A stretch of DNA of 43,116 nucleotides, taken from NCBI RefSeq assembly GCF_004000905.1, contig NZ_BIMD01000042.1:1-43116 (forward strand). Direction: 5' to 3'. The notes beneath the pieces were generated by a model. The model did not search any database and was not told where the DNA came from. It saw only the letters and a program-made list of their open reading frames with translations. This document shows positions 6,864 through 15,094 of this stretch, piece by piece. The position numbers were made by a program, and so were the translations under genes. The stretch's first letter is position 1. The number at the start of each line of letters is the position of its first letter. This DNA comes from Paenibacillus humicus NBRC 102415 (GTDB taxonomy: Bacteria > Bacillota > Bacilli > Paenibacillales > Paenibacillaceae).

Positions 6864-8888
6864 TCAGCCCTGCTGCGACAGCGCATTGCGAACGGCGAGG
6901 ATGTAGCGGGACTGATCCAGCGGATTCACGCCGCGGCGCTTGCGCTCCGCCTGAACCTCGGCCGGCGCCTCCCGGTATCCCGAGAAGGAGGCCGACAGCG
7001 TGCCGCGGCCTTTGGTCAGCGACCCGAGCCGGGCCGGGAAGTCCAGGGAGGTGGCGACCGGCAGCAAGCCTTCCAGCTCCATGCGCTCGCCGCTCAGCAC
7101 AGGCGGCTCGAACTCCCCTCGCATCGCGATGAGCTCGTTCATCAGCTTGCCGCCGAACTCCTCCGGCACGGACAAGCGGAAGCTCAGCAGCGGCTCCAGC
7201 AGCTTGGTCCCGACATTGGCAAGGCCGTCCATGATCCCCATGGGTGTGGCGACCACGAAGTCCAGAGGATGCGTATGCCACACATGATGCTCCCCTTCCA
7301 GCAGCGTCACGTTGAGGTCGGTGACTTCCCAGCCGTGCAGCCCTTGCTGGAGCGCCTCGGGAACGCGCCGCTCCACCTCGTTCTGATAGCTGCCGAGCAG
7401 CCGCTCCGGCTTGGCCAGGGAACGATACTGCAAGCCGCTGCCGCGCGGGGCCGGCTCGATGCGGAACCGGAGAATCGCCCAGCACGGCTTGGGCATCGTA
7501 TAAGCGACAAAGCCTTCTCCGGCTGCCGCCGGCGTCTCCTTGTAGATGACGGATGGCGGGTCGAAGGAGACATCGAGCCCGAACCGGCTTTTGGCGACGG
7601 AAGCCAGCACTTCGATCTGAATCGGACCCATGACCTTCAGATGCAGCTCCCGATCCTCCGGAATCCACTGGAGATCGAGCAGCGGGTCCTCGTCGGCCAG
7701 CTCCTGGAAAGCGGCCACGACCTTCGGATAGTCGGCCTCGTTCTTCCATCGCGCCTGCACCGTCAGCAGCGGCACGGCCATCCGCAGGCTCCCCGGAACG
7801 TCCGCGTCCGTGCCCAGAATATCTCCGATGCGCGCCCGGCTGAGGCCGTACACCGCCGCCACGTCGCCAGCCTCCAGAATGCCGGCGTCTTCGGACCTCC
7901 GCATGTCGACGATCCGAATCTGGGTAATCTTCTCCTGGATGTCCTGGGTCTTGTTGTAGACGGAATCCCGGTTGCGGAGCGTGCCGCCGTAGAGGCGCAC
8001 GTAAGCGATGCGGCCCATGGCGGGATCCTTCTCCAGCTTGAACACGAGGCCGGATACCGGTGCGCCGCTGTCTCCGCCGGCCTCGGGGAGCCATCTGACG
8101 ATGGCGTCCATAAGGGCGGCGATGCCGATGCCGCGGCTCGCCGCGCCGAACAGCACGGGGAACAGCTCCGCCCCGGCGGCGCCGGCTGCAAGCCGGTCGG
8201 CAAGCTCCGCGGCATCGACCCCGCCCTGCTCCAGATAGCGTTCGAGCAGGTCCTCGCGGCTCTCGGCGACCGTTTCCGTCAGCAGCTCCAAATACGGCCG
8301 CTGATCGTCGGACAAGGCGTCCGCTCCTCTAGCTGCATGGCCGTCGAGATCAGGCAGCAGACCGGGGCTCCTCGTAAAATGCTCCTCCAGCCCATGCGGA
8401 GCCTGGACAGGCACTGCTCCGGCGGTCAGCAGCCTGCGGATGCCCGCAAGAGCCTCCAGCGGATCGGCTCCGATGCGGTCCAGCTTATTGATGAAGAACA
8501 CGGTCGGAATCTGCAGGCTGCGCAGAGCCTGCCAGATGACTTCGGTCTGCGGCTGCACGCCTTCCACCGCGGATACGACCAGCACGGCGCCGTCCATGAC
8601 GCGCAGCGAGCGCTCCACCTCCGAGAGGAAATCCACATGGCCCGGAGTGTCGACGAGGTTGACCTGCACGCCCCGATGGACGAATCGCGTCGCCGCCGCG
8701 CGCACCGAGATTCCCCGCTCCCGCTCCACGTCGAGCGAATCGGTCTGCGCGGTGCCCGCATCCACGCTTCCGAGAGCGCGGATCCGTCCGCTTTCATATA
8801 AGATATGTTCCGTTGTCGTCGTTTTGCCCGCATCGACGTGGGCGAAGATGCCTACGTTGCGGATCGGGGCTCGGGCGGAAGATGGCAT
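6864..8888 (-). CDS. TetM-like ribosomal-protection GTPase
   Basis: EF-G-like translational GTPase of 674 residues. The G motifs are AHVDAGKTT near residue 16, DTPGHVDF near 80 and NKLD near 134, followed by the EF-G/TetM domains; the C-terminal stretches GSGLQYRS, GWEVTD and TKLLEPLLSF align by eye with TetM. Such proteins remove tetracycline from the ribosome or rescue stalled ribosomes. In TetM a domain-IV loop (SPVSTPADF) contacts the drug site; here the same place reads HVWHTHPLDF, so drug protection cannot be assumed. The ATG at 8888 has GGGGG about 13 bases upstream; the longer frame lacks a site. A single-gene unit with a palindrome over its promoter. Possible housekeeping factor rather than acquired resistance. 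Confidence 0.85.
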   Translation of the reverse strand: MPSSARAPIRNVGIFAHVDAGKTTTTEHILYESGRIRALGSVDAGTAQTDSLDVERERGISVRAAATRFVHRGVQVNLVDTPGHVDFLSEVERSLRVMDGAVLVVSAVEGVQPQTEVIWQALRSLQIPTVFFINKLDRIGADPLEALAGIRRLLTAGAVPVQAPHGLEEHFTRSPGLLPDLDGHAARGADALSDDQRPYLELLTETVAESREDLLERYLEQGGVDAAELADRLAAGAAGAELFPVLFGAASRGIGIAALMDAIVRWLPEAGGDSGAPVSGLVFKLEKDPAMGRIAYVRLYGGTLRNRDSVYNKTQDIQEKITQIRIVDMRRSEDAGILEAGDVAAVYGLSRARIGDILGTDADVPGSLRMAVPLLTVQARWKNEADYPKVVAAFQELADEDPLLDLQWIPEDRELHLKVMGPIQIEVLASVAKSRFGLDVSFDPPSVIYKETPAAAGEGFVAYTMPKPCWAILRFRIEPAPRGSGLQYRSLAKPERLLGSYQNEVERRVPEALQQGLHGWEVTDLNVTLLEGEHHVWHTHPLDFVVATPMGIMDGLANVGTKLLEPLLSFRLSVPEEFGGKLMNELIAMRGEFEPPVLSGERMELEGLLPVATSLDFPARLGSLTKGRGTLSASFSGYREAPAEVQAERKRRGVNPLDQSRYILAVRNALSQQG

Positions 8889-8926
8889 AGGAAGCAAAGT
8901 CCCCCTGTCAGGCAGTATGTATCCGC

Positions 8927-8945
8927 CTATTATACATGATAATAG
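8927..8945 (-). promoter_or_regulatory. -10 region of the TetM-like gene inside a perfect inverted repeat
   Basis: CTATTAT-ACATG-ATAATAG is a perfect 7-bp inverted repeat. Its left arm contains, on the minus strand, the -10 hexamer TATAAT (8929-8934) about 40 bases before the start codon. A regulator binding here would block the promoter. No clear -35 is visible. Confidence 0.55.
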
Positions 8946-8980
8946 AGTCCGGAAGGCCAGAGGATCCGCCCATTCATGCA

Positions 8981-9016
8981 AAAAGCCCTGGATTCCACAT
9001 GCGGAATCCGGGCTTT
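8981..9016. terminator. Bidirectional terminator, copper lipoprotein gene
   Basis: AAAAGCCCTGGATTCC and GGAATCCGGGCTTTT form a long hairpin (one mismatch) around a 5-base loop. It carries As on one side and Ts on the other, so it can stop transcription of the minus-strand lipoprotein gene that ends at 9048. Confidence 0.88.
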
Positions 9017-9047
9017 TCGTTGGTTTCGGCCATCTTGTTCTCTTGCG

Positions 9048-9980
9048 TCAAGGAACCTTGATGATGAACGGCACGGTGAACACTTCGCCGCCGCGCTTGA
9101 ACTGGCCCCATATTTTGTAGATCCCGCTCTTCGGGAACGTCGTCATGAACCGGGCTTCCGGCCCGGATGCCTTCTCGTCCATCGGATGCACATGCAGGTA
9201 GCTCTCCGCGTCCGCGGTCAGGATGACGACATGGCCGACCGCGCCGAGGTATGGCTGAAGGTCCGTGACCGGCTTTTCGGTCCGGGCGTCCGCAATCGTA
9301 TACGTCAGCATGGCTTCCTCTCCGGCGGCCAGGCCGTCGATCGAGAGGGCGATTTCCTTGCCGTCCACGACCTTGGTCAGGTCGCCGTCCGGCTCGATCG
9401 GCTTGGCCTTATCCGCAGCTCCGCCTATCGACACCCACTGCATCCTGCTCATCGCGCTGCCGCCCGCCGGCACGAAGTCGGCGATCAGCTTGTACTCTCC
9501 GCCGGCCGGAAATTCCGTCGCGATTTCAAAGACGCCTCCGCCCTTGTACTCCGGATGGATGTGGCTGAAGTAAGACAGGTCCTTGCTCACGATGATCATA
9601 TGCTGCTTCTGCTCATGGGCGGTGTCGAACTGCTCGACCGGCTTGCCGCCGCTTGTAATGGCGACCCGGATGAGCGTCTCCCGCCTGGCCTCCGGCTGGC
9701 CGCCGCCCGCCAGCGTCCACTCGGCCTTCACATCGGAGGCATCGGCGGCTGCCCCTTTCCTTTCGCCGCCCGGATGGGCATGTCCGGCGGAAGCGTCGGA
9801 CGAGTCATGGGCATTCGGCTCCGGCTCCATATTCATGTTCATCGAGTCATGGGCATTCGGCTCCGTATTCATGTTCATCGAGCCATGGCCTCCCTCTTGG
9901 CGGACCGTCTTGGAGCCGCAAGCGGACATAACGGCGGCCGCGACGATCAGCATGGCTGCAAGCTTCAACCGTTTCATCAT
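9048..9980 (-). CDS. Met/His-rich lipoprotein linked to copper export
   Basis: Extracellular lipoprotein of 310 residues. The signal peptide ends in VMSAC (Cys21). Residues 31-70 are rich in Met and His (SMNMN, NAHDS, GHAHP), a composition known in extracytoplasmic copper-binding proteins. Two later segments carry SHIHPEY and LHVHPMDE in beta-rich domains. The start is the first of two adjacent ATGs, with AGGA eight bases before it. It follows copA by 78 bases with no terminator, so it is probably in the copper-induced operon. The role suggested is copper binding or hand-off at the cell surface. No named family was recognised with confidence. Part of the Met/His region is encoded by a tandem DNA duplication. 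Confidence 0.8.
   Translation of the reverse strand: MMKRLKLAAMLIVAAAVMSACGSKTVRQEGGHGSMNMNTEPNAHDSMNMNMEPEPNAHDSSDASAGHAHPGGERKGAAADASDVKAEWTLAGGGQPEARRETLIRVAITSGGKPVEQFDTAHEQKQHMIIVSKDLSYFSHIHPEYKGGGVFEIATEFPAGGEYKLIADFVPAGGSAMSRMQWVSIGGAADKAKPIEPDGDLTKVVDGKEIALSIDGLAAGEEAMLTYTIADARTEKPVTDLQPYLGAVGHVVILTADAESYLHVHPMDEKASGPEARFMTTFPKSGIYKIWGQFKRGGEVFTVPFIIKVP
9802..9882. repeat. Tandem duplication inside the Met/His-rich coding region
   Basis: A unit of 42 bases beginning GAGTCATGGGCATTCGG (9802-9843) is followed by a 36-base copy (9844-9879) missing six bases, and then by a partial third copy. It encodes repeated NAHDSMNMN-type metal-binding stretches, so the copy number sets the number of metal ligands. 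Confidence 0.8.
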
Positions 9981-10058
9981 GGATTCAATCCTTTCTGCGA
10001 AAATTCCAATCATCCAAACAAGCTGCGCCCTTGCATCCATCCCGTCCCGCTGCGGGCT

Positions 10059-12491
10059 CTACACCTTCATCCGCTGCAGACGAAGGGCGTTCAGCACGAC
10101 CGAGACGGAGCTGAGCGCCATCGCCGCTCCGGCAATCCATGGAGCCAGCAGGCCAAGAGCGGCCACCGGGATGCCGAGCGTATTGTAGCCGAGCGCCCAG
10201 AACAGATTCTGGCGGATATTGCCCATCGTCCGGCGGCTCATGGCGATCGCGTCGGCGATGCTGTTCAGATCTCCGCGCATGAGCGTAACGTCGGCGGCTT
10301 CCATCGCCACGTCCGTTCCGGTGCCGATGGCCATTCCGATATCCGCCGCGGCAAGCGCGGGAGCGTCGTTGATGCCGTCTCCGACCATCGCGACCTTTTT
10401 GCCCTCGGCCTGCAGCCTCTTCACTTCCTCGGCCTTGCCTTCCGGCAGCACCTCGGCCCGGACTTGATCGATTCCCGCCTGCCTGGCGACGGCCCTAGCC
10501 GTGCGCTCGTTGTCGCCTGTGACCATGATGACGTCGATGCCCATCGCCTTCAGCCGCGCTACCGCCGCAGCCGACGTTTCCTTGATCGTATCCGCCGCCG
10601 CGACCAAGCCCGCATACCGCCCGTCCGCCGCGATCAGCATCGCCGTCTTGCCCTCTTCCTCCAGCCTCTCCATCGAGGCCATAGCCTGGTCGGCGGAGAT
10701 GCCGTGCCTCTCCATAAGTCTCCGCGTGCCGGCCAGAATTTCATGCCCTTCCACGACAGCCCGGATTCCGTAGCCCGGAATCGCCTCGAACCCGCTCGCG
10801 GCAGGGATGGAAATGCCGCGCGCCTCGATACCCGAGACGATCGCTTCCGCAAGCGGATGCTCCGAGCTCTTCTCCGCAGCTCCGACAAGACGGAGGAACT
10901 CCCGCTCCTCCATATGGCTGGCGACGACGACATCCGTCAGCTCCGGCATGCCCTTCGTCACGGTGCCCGTCTTGTCGAGGATGACGGCGTCGATTGCATG
11001 GGTGGATTCCAAATGCTCGCCGCCCTTGAACAGAACGCCCAGCTCTGCGGCACGGCCGGAGCCCGCCATGATGGACGTAGGCGTCGCCAGGCCGAGGGCG
11101 CATGGGCAGGCTATGACGAGGATGGCGATCGCCTTCTCCAGCGCTTCGGCGACATTACTCGGTGTTACCCAGACATACCAGATCACGAAGGCGATAACGG
11201 CGATGCCGACGACGATAGGAACGAAAATGCCGGAAATGACGTCCGCGACCCGCTGAATCGGGGCTTTGGAGCCTTGCGCTTCCTCGACGACCTTGATGAT
11301 CCGGGCCAGCGCCGTTTCTTTGCCGACCTTGGTCGCCCTGATCTTGAGCCGTCCGTTCTTGTTGACCGTCGCGCCGATGACGAGGTCTCCGGCATTCTTC
11401 TCCACCGGAATGCTCTCTCCCGTCAGCATTGATTCGTCGACGGAGGAGCTGCCTTCCAGCACTTCGCCATCGACGGGGACTTTCTCGCCCGGCTTCACGA
11501 CGACGATGTCGCCGCCGAGCACTTCCTCGATCGCGACCTGCGTCTCGGCTCCGTCCCGGATGACGAGCGCTGTCTTGGCCTGCAGCCCCATCAGCGTCTT
11601 GATCGCTTCGGACGTGCGGCCCTTCGCCAGCGACTCGAACAGCTTGCCGAGAAGGACGAGCGTGATGAGCACGGCGCTGGTCTCGTAATACATCTGCGGA
11701 CCGTGATGGGCCATGCCGCCCATCCGCGCCCATTCGACGGTCAGATATAGGCTGTAGAAGTAAGCCGCCGAAGTTCCGAGGGACACTAGGACGTCCATAT
11801 TGGCGCTCCGGTTGCGAAGGGCTTTGAAAGCCCCGACGTAAAACTGCTTGCCGATGTAGAATTGGACCGGGGCCGCCAGCGCAAGCTGGAACCACGGGTT
11901 CATGAACAGCTCCGGCATCGGAATCCAGGACAGGAAGGAGAAGTGCCCCGCCATCGACCACAGCAGCGGGAGCGATAGAATCGCCGACAGGAGCAGCTTG
12001 CGCTTCTGGCGCGCGACGGCTTGCTGCCGGAGCTCGGATGGATCGGCGACCTCCTGCCTGGGGATGGCCTCGTAGCCCAGCTTGGCTACTCTCGCTTGCA
12101 GATCCGCGACCGATACGGCCGCCGGATTGTATTCCACCCTTGCGCTCTCGAGGGCAAAGTTCACGGCCGCCCCGGTTACGCCCGGCGTTCTGTTCAGCGT
12201 CTTCTCGATGCGCACGGCGCAGGCCGCGCAGTACATGCCGACGAGCTGGAGATCCGCCGTCTGCATGGCGGTATCGTATCCGAGCTTGCGGATCGTCTGC
12301 TGCAGCTGGGGCACGGTCACCTGATCGGGATCGTAGGTCACCGTCGCTCTTTCCAGAGCAAAGTTCACGTTCGCTTCCGCGACGCCCTCCAGCCTGTTCA
12401 ACCCTTTCTCGATCCGGTTCGCGCAAGCCGCGCAGGTCATGCCGGTCAGCTGCAGCGTCGTTTGCTCCATAGGCTGTTTGGATGCTTCCAC
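10059..12491 (-). CDS. copA: Copper-exporting P1B-type ATPase
   Basis: Membrane copper(I) pump of 810 residues. Two N-terminal heavy-metal domains carry GMTCAAC (17-23) and GMYCAAC (85-91). Membrane helices follow, then the actuator loop TGES (357-360), the metal-channel CPC (462-464), the phosphorylated DKTGT (506-510), the P1B marker SEHP (543-546) and [10 protein letters not shown] near 700. The GTG at 12491 is preferred because GAGGTG lies seven bases before it; the ATG 21 bases later has no good site. Transcription starts from a promoter whose spacer is a CsoR-type operator, and the lipoprotein gene follows. A separate CopZ chaperone is not seen in the window. Function is essentially certain from motifs and regulator. 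Confidence 0.97.
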   Translation of the reverse strand: MEASKQPMEQTTLQLTGMTCAACANRIEKGLNRLEGVAEANVNFALERATVTYDPDQVTVPQLQQTIRKLGYDTAMQTADLQLVGMYCAACAVRIEKTLNRTPGVTGAAVNFALESARVEYNPAAVSVADLQARVAKLGYEAIPRQEVADPSELRQQAVARQKRKLLLSAILSLPLLWSMAGHFSFLSWIPMPELFMNPWFQLALAAPVQFYIGKQFYVGAFKALRNRSANMDVLVSLGTSAAYFYSLYLTVEWARMGGMAHHGPQMYYETSAVLITLVLLGKLFESLAKGRTSEAIKTLMGLQAKTALVIRDGAETQVAIEEVLGGDIVVVKPGEKVPVDGEVLEGSSSVDESMLTGESIPVEKNAGDLVIGATVNKNGRLKIRATKVGKETALARIIKVVEEAQGSKAPIQRVADVISGIFVPIVVGIAVIAFVIWYVWVTPSNVAEALEKAIAILVIACPCALGLATPTSIMAGSGRAAELGVLFKGGEHLESTHAIDAVILDKTGTVTKGMPELTDVVVASHMEEREFLRLVGAAEKSSEHPLAEAIVSGIEARGISIPAASGFEAIPGYGIRAVVEGHEILAGTRRLMERHGISADQAMASMERLEEEGKTAMLIAADGRYAGLVAAADTIKETSAAAVARLKAMGIDVIMVTGDNERTARAVARQAGIDQVRAEVLPEGKAEEVKRLQAEGKKVAMVGDGINDAPALAAADIGMAIGTGTDVAMEAADVTLMRGDLNSIADAIAMSRRTMGNIRQNLFWALGYNTLGIPVAALGLLAPWIAGAAMALSSVSVVLNALRLQRMKV

Positions 12492-12551
12492 TTGCGGACA
12501 CCTCGCTTAGTTCCTTTATTGCCATCATTCAGCGGCCTTATTCTTACGTTT

Positions 12552-12609
12552 ACTATACCCCTCTACCCTATATTCAGTCAATTAAAACTTATACCCCCCA
12601 CCCCTATAT
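12552..12609 (-). promoter_or_regulatory. copA promoter with two CsoR-type operators
   Basis: On the minus strand TTGACT (12576-12581) and TATAGT (12552-12557) are separated by 18 bases. A 20-bp site, TATACCCCTC-TACCCTATAT on the plus strand (12554-12573), fills that spacer. A second, TATACCCCCC-ACCCCTATAT, lies at 12590-12609, 36 bases further upstream. Both have the G/C-tract core flanked by TATA that is typical of CsoR sites. CsoR bound there would hide the promoter until copper releases it. Confidence 0.85.
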
Positions 12610-12621
12610 CGAACGGCATAG

Positions 12622-12642
12622 AAAAAGGATTCTCTCGAATCC
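12622..12642 (-). terminator. Terminator of csoR
   Basis: On the minus strand GGATTC-GAGA-GAATCC is followed by TTTTTC, four bases after the csoR stop. It separates csoR from the copA promoter. Confidence 0.8.
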
Positions 12643-12645
12643 CGG

Positions 12646-12975
12646 TTATTTCATCAATTTGTTGATGGTGACCAGAAGCTCGTCGATGACCTCGCTCTCG
12701 CCGTCCTGGATGCGCTCGATGACGCAGCTCTTCATATGATGCTCCAGAAGCAGCCTGCCCACGCCGTTCAGGGCGGATTGGACCGAAGAGATCTGATTGA
12801 GGACGTCATCGCAGTAGACATCCTTCTCGATCAAGCCCTTGAGACCGCGGACCTGGCCCTCGATCCGGTTGAGGCGGCTGATGAGATTGCTTTTGGTCTT
12901 CTCGGAGTGATGGCTTTTGCGTCCGTCCGCCTCGCATGATTCATGCTTGTTCGTATCCTGCTGGAGCTCATCCAT
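12646..12975 (-). CDS. csoR: Copper-sensing transcriptional repressor CsoR
   Basis: All-helical DNA-binding repressor of 109 residues that lets go of DNA when it binds Cu(I). The core begins LISRLNRIEGQVRGLKGLIE. The copper ligands are Cys55 (VYCDD), His80 and Cys84 (HHMKSC), with the same 25- and 4-residue spacing as B. subtilis CsoR. An N-terminal extension of some 25 residues is rich in His, Cys and charged residues (HESCEADGRKSHH) and could add metal binding. The ribosome site is weak (AAGGGCG). An operator like those at copA lies at 13007-13026, so the gene is probably autoregulated. Identity is very secure. Confidence 0.96.
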   Translation of the reverse strand: MDELQQDTNKHESCEADGRKSHHSEKTKSNLISRLNRIEGQVRGLKGLIEKDVYCDDVLNQISSVQSALNGVGRLLLEHHMKSCVIERIQDGESEVIDELLVTINKLMK

Positions 12976-13006
12976 CGCATCACGCCCTTTTTGATTTCCA
13001 GTTTAC

Positions 13007-13026
13007 CATAGCCCCCCCACCTATAC
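13007..13026 (-). promoter_or_regulatory. CsoR-type operator upstream of csoR
   Basis: CATAGCCCCC-CCACCTATAC matches the two sites at the copA promoter (ATA, run of Cs, TATA) with the same 20-base length. It lies 31 bases before the csoR start, with TATGGT as a possible -10 beside it. This points to autoregulation. Confidence 0.75.
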
Positions 13027-13148
13027 CAGCACCCCGATTTTGGCAGTCGGCATTCATGAGGGCCTTGCCGCTCCAGGGTCGACGATCGCCGCCTTGCCGG
13101 CCTGCTTCCCTTCCTACGGCTCCACCGCCATCGGCCGCTTCCCAGCCT

Positions 13149-14111
13149 TCAGGGCAATTCGATGCCCAGCCCCCGCTTCACGGCTTCCCGGCAAAAATGA
13201 CCGGCGATCGCGATATCGAATATTCCCAGACCCATCGGGTTGAAAAATACGGTCTCTCCCGAAAATTCGGCCAAGGCGTCCCGGCAGACGAGATCCGCAA
13301 GCGTTCGGACATCCTCTTCCCTGAGTCCGTGCCGAAGATGCAGCAGCTCGATGTCCGTGTTCTCGCGGCATACCTCCCGCCAGTCGTCCACGATGACGGC
13401 GCGGACGCCCGCGACGCCCTCCGGCTTGAAATCCCGCAGCGACACGTTCAGCAGCAGCGAGCCCGGAGCAGCCGGCTCGTCGATGTACCGCTCTGCCGAT
13501 ACCGTGCATGTCGCGATCACGCTGGACCGGCGGTAAAGCTTACGCCAATCCGAGGCGATTGCCGTCCTCCCGCGCACAGCCTCCGGCACGCTCTGCGGAT
13601 CGATATCCCGCAGGTCGTACAGCGTGATCTCCTTCAGGCGGCTGCCGAGCAAGGCGGCGCACATGTCGAGATGCAGGCGGCCGATCGGACCCCAGCCGAT
13701 GATGCCGAGCCGAATGTCCTGATCCGGCCTCGAATCGGCATAGGCCCGGAGCATGACCCCGCTCACCGCGGCCGCGCGCAGGCCGTTGAGCAGGTTGCAC
13801 CGGAGGAAGGCGAGCGGCAGGCCGTTCTCCGGATCGTTCAGGATGATCGCATTATGCGCCCGCGGCTGGCCGTTCTTGATGTTGCCGGGAAATCCGGCGA
13901 TCCATTTGATGCCTGCCAAAGGATGCGGTCCGCCCAGATAAGCCGGGGTCGCGATGATCCGGTTGCCCGGTTCGGGAAACCGGAGATAGGTCTTGAGCGG
14001 AGCGGCATATTCCCCTCGATCCATCGCCCGCACGGCATCCTCCGCGATGCCGGCCAGCTTCACCCAATCTACACCGGCTTCCGTGATATGGCTGTCATTG
14101 AGATAGAGCAT
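13149..14111 (-). CDS. sbnB: SbnB-like 2,3-diaminopropionate synthase (ornithine cyclodeaminase family)
   Basis: NAD-dependent enzyme of 320 residues. In staphylococci SbnB oxidatively cleaves N-(carboxy-2-aminoethyl)-glutamate to 2-oxoglutarate and L-2,3-diaminopropionate. The Rossmann motif GWGPIG lies at 139-144, Lys69 (AGIKW) and Arg112 (NGLRAA) match the active-site positions of the ornithine cyclodeaminase family, and the typical PAYLGG is near 56-61. The start codon lies two bases after the sbnA stop, so the genes are coupled. No siderophore synthetase is nearby, so the diaminopropionate must serve a product other than staphyloferrin B. Plain ornithine cyclodeaminase is unlikely given its sbnA partner. 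Confidence 0.9.
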   Translation of the reverse strand: MLYLNDSHITEAGVDWVKLAGIAEDAVRAMDRGEYAAPLKTYLRFPEPGNRIIATPAYLGGPHPLAGIKWIAGFPGNIKNGQPRAHNAIILNDPENGLPLAFLRCNLLNGLRAAAVSGVMLRAYADSRPDQDIRLGIIGWGPIGRLHLDMCAALLGSRLKEITLYDLRDIDPQSVPEAVRGRTAIASDWRKLYRRSSVIATCTVSAERYIDEPAAPGSLLLNVSLRDFKPEGVAGVRAVIVDDWREVCRENTDIELLHLRHGLREEDVRTLADLVCRDALAEFSGETVFFNPMGLGIFDIAIAGHFCREAVKRGLGIELP

Positions 14112-14113
14112 GT

Positions 14114-15094
14114 CTAATCCCCCCTATTCCAGGCATCCGGATCGATTTCGAGCTCCCGCTTCACCCACTCGTCGTCAAATACCGAGCTCATATACCGTTC
14201 GCCTCTGTCCGGCAGGATGGCCGCGCATATGGACCCGGCCGGAATGCTGCCGGCGAGGCGCCGGACCGCCGCCAGGACGCCGCCGGAGGATGCTCCTGCG
14301 AGAATGGCTTCCCGCCGGGCCAGCTCGCGGCAGCCCCAGACGCAATCGGCGTCCGACACCTTGACGACGATATCCGCCAGATCGCCGCCGTGCAGATCCG
14401 GCACGATGGCCGCTCCGAGGCCGGGAAATCTGCGCGGACCGCTGCTGCCGCCGAACAGGATGCTGCCCTGCGCATCGACCGCGACGACCTTCGTCGTCCA
14501 GCCTCGGCTGCGGATATAATCGGCGCAGCCGCGGATCGTTCCGCAGGAGCTGACCCCGCAAAACAGATAGTCGATCTTCCCGAGCTCGTCTCCGATCTCC
14601 CTCATCGTCGTATCCTGATGCGACCGGGCGTTGTCGGGGTTGCCGTACTGGTTCGTCCAGTAGGCATCCGAAATCGTCCCGAGCAGCTCCTTCACCCTGG
14701 CGATCCGCGCCGGCAGGAATTCACCCGTCGCGGCATCCGGCTGCTCGACCAGCTCGATCTCTCCGCCGAGGCTCCGGATGATCCGCTTATGCGCGTCGGT
14801 CGTCCGGGGATCGACGACGCAGATGAAACGGATGCCCAAGAAGCGGCATAGCTGAGCCAGGCTGATGGCCAGATTGCCTGAGCTCGATTCGATGACCGTG
14901 CTCCCCTCGATCACGTCGCCGCGCCGGATGGCTTCCCGGAGCATATGCAGCGCCGGACGGTCCTTAGCGCTGCCGCCGGGGTTCATGCCTTCCAGCTTGC
15001 CGAATACGGCGAACGGCTCGTCACGGAACAGCCTCTCCAGCCGGATGAGCGGCGTTCCCCCGATGGCGCCTGCGATGCCTCCGTCCAGCTTCAT
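14114..15094 (-). CDS. sbnA: SbnA-like N-(2-amino-2-carboxyethyl)-L-glutamate synthase
   Basis: PLP enzyme of 326 residues in the cysteine-synthase fold. SbnA condenses O-phosphoserine with glutamate to make the substrate of SbnB. The PLP lysine is Lys44 (GSAKDR), the substrate loop is ESSSGN (69-74) and the phosphate-binding glycine loop is CGVSSCGT near residue 155. The gene overlaps the ligase-like gene upstream by four bases (ATGA) and is followed by sbnB two bases later. O-acetylserine sulfhydrylase is the obvious alternative, but its usual TSGNTG loop is replaced and the sbnB neighbour decides. Very likely a dedicated diaminopropionate pathway. Confidence 0.9.
   Translation of the reverse strand: MKLDGGIAGAIGGTPLIRLERLFRDEPFAVFGKLEGMNPGGSAKDRPALHMLREAIRRGDVIEGSTVIESSSGNLAISLAQLCRFLGIRFICVVDPRTTDAHKRIIRSLGGEIELVEQPDAATGEFLPARIARVKELLGTISDAYWTNQYGNPDNARSHQDTTMREIGDELGKIDYLFCGVSSCGTIRGCADYIRSRGWTTKVVAVDAQGSILFGGSSGPRRFPGLGAAIVPDLHGGDLADIVVKVSDADCVWGCRELARREAILAGASSGGVLAAVRRLAGSIPAGSICAAILPDRGERYMSSVFDDEWVKRELEIDPDAWNRGD

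Noticed and set aside
6711-8801. Plus-strand open frame of 696 codons
   Set aside because: It mirrors the TetM-like gene on the other strand and shows no domain or ribosome site.
8976-11432. Plus-strand open frame of 818 codons
   Set aside because: It lies opposite the copper lipoprotein and copA genes, reads as His/Arg/Asp-rich low-grade sequence with no motif, and reflects the high GC third positions of the minus-strand genes.
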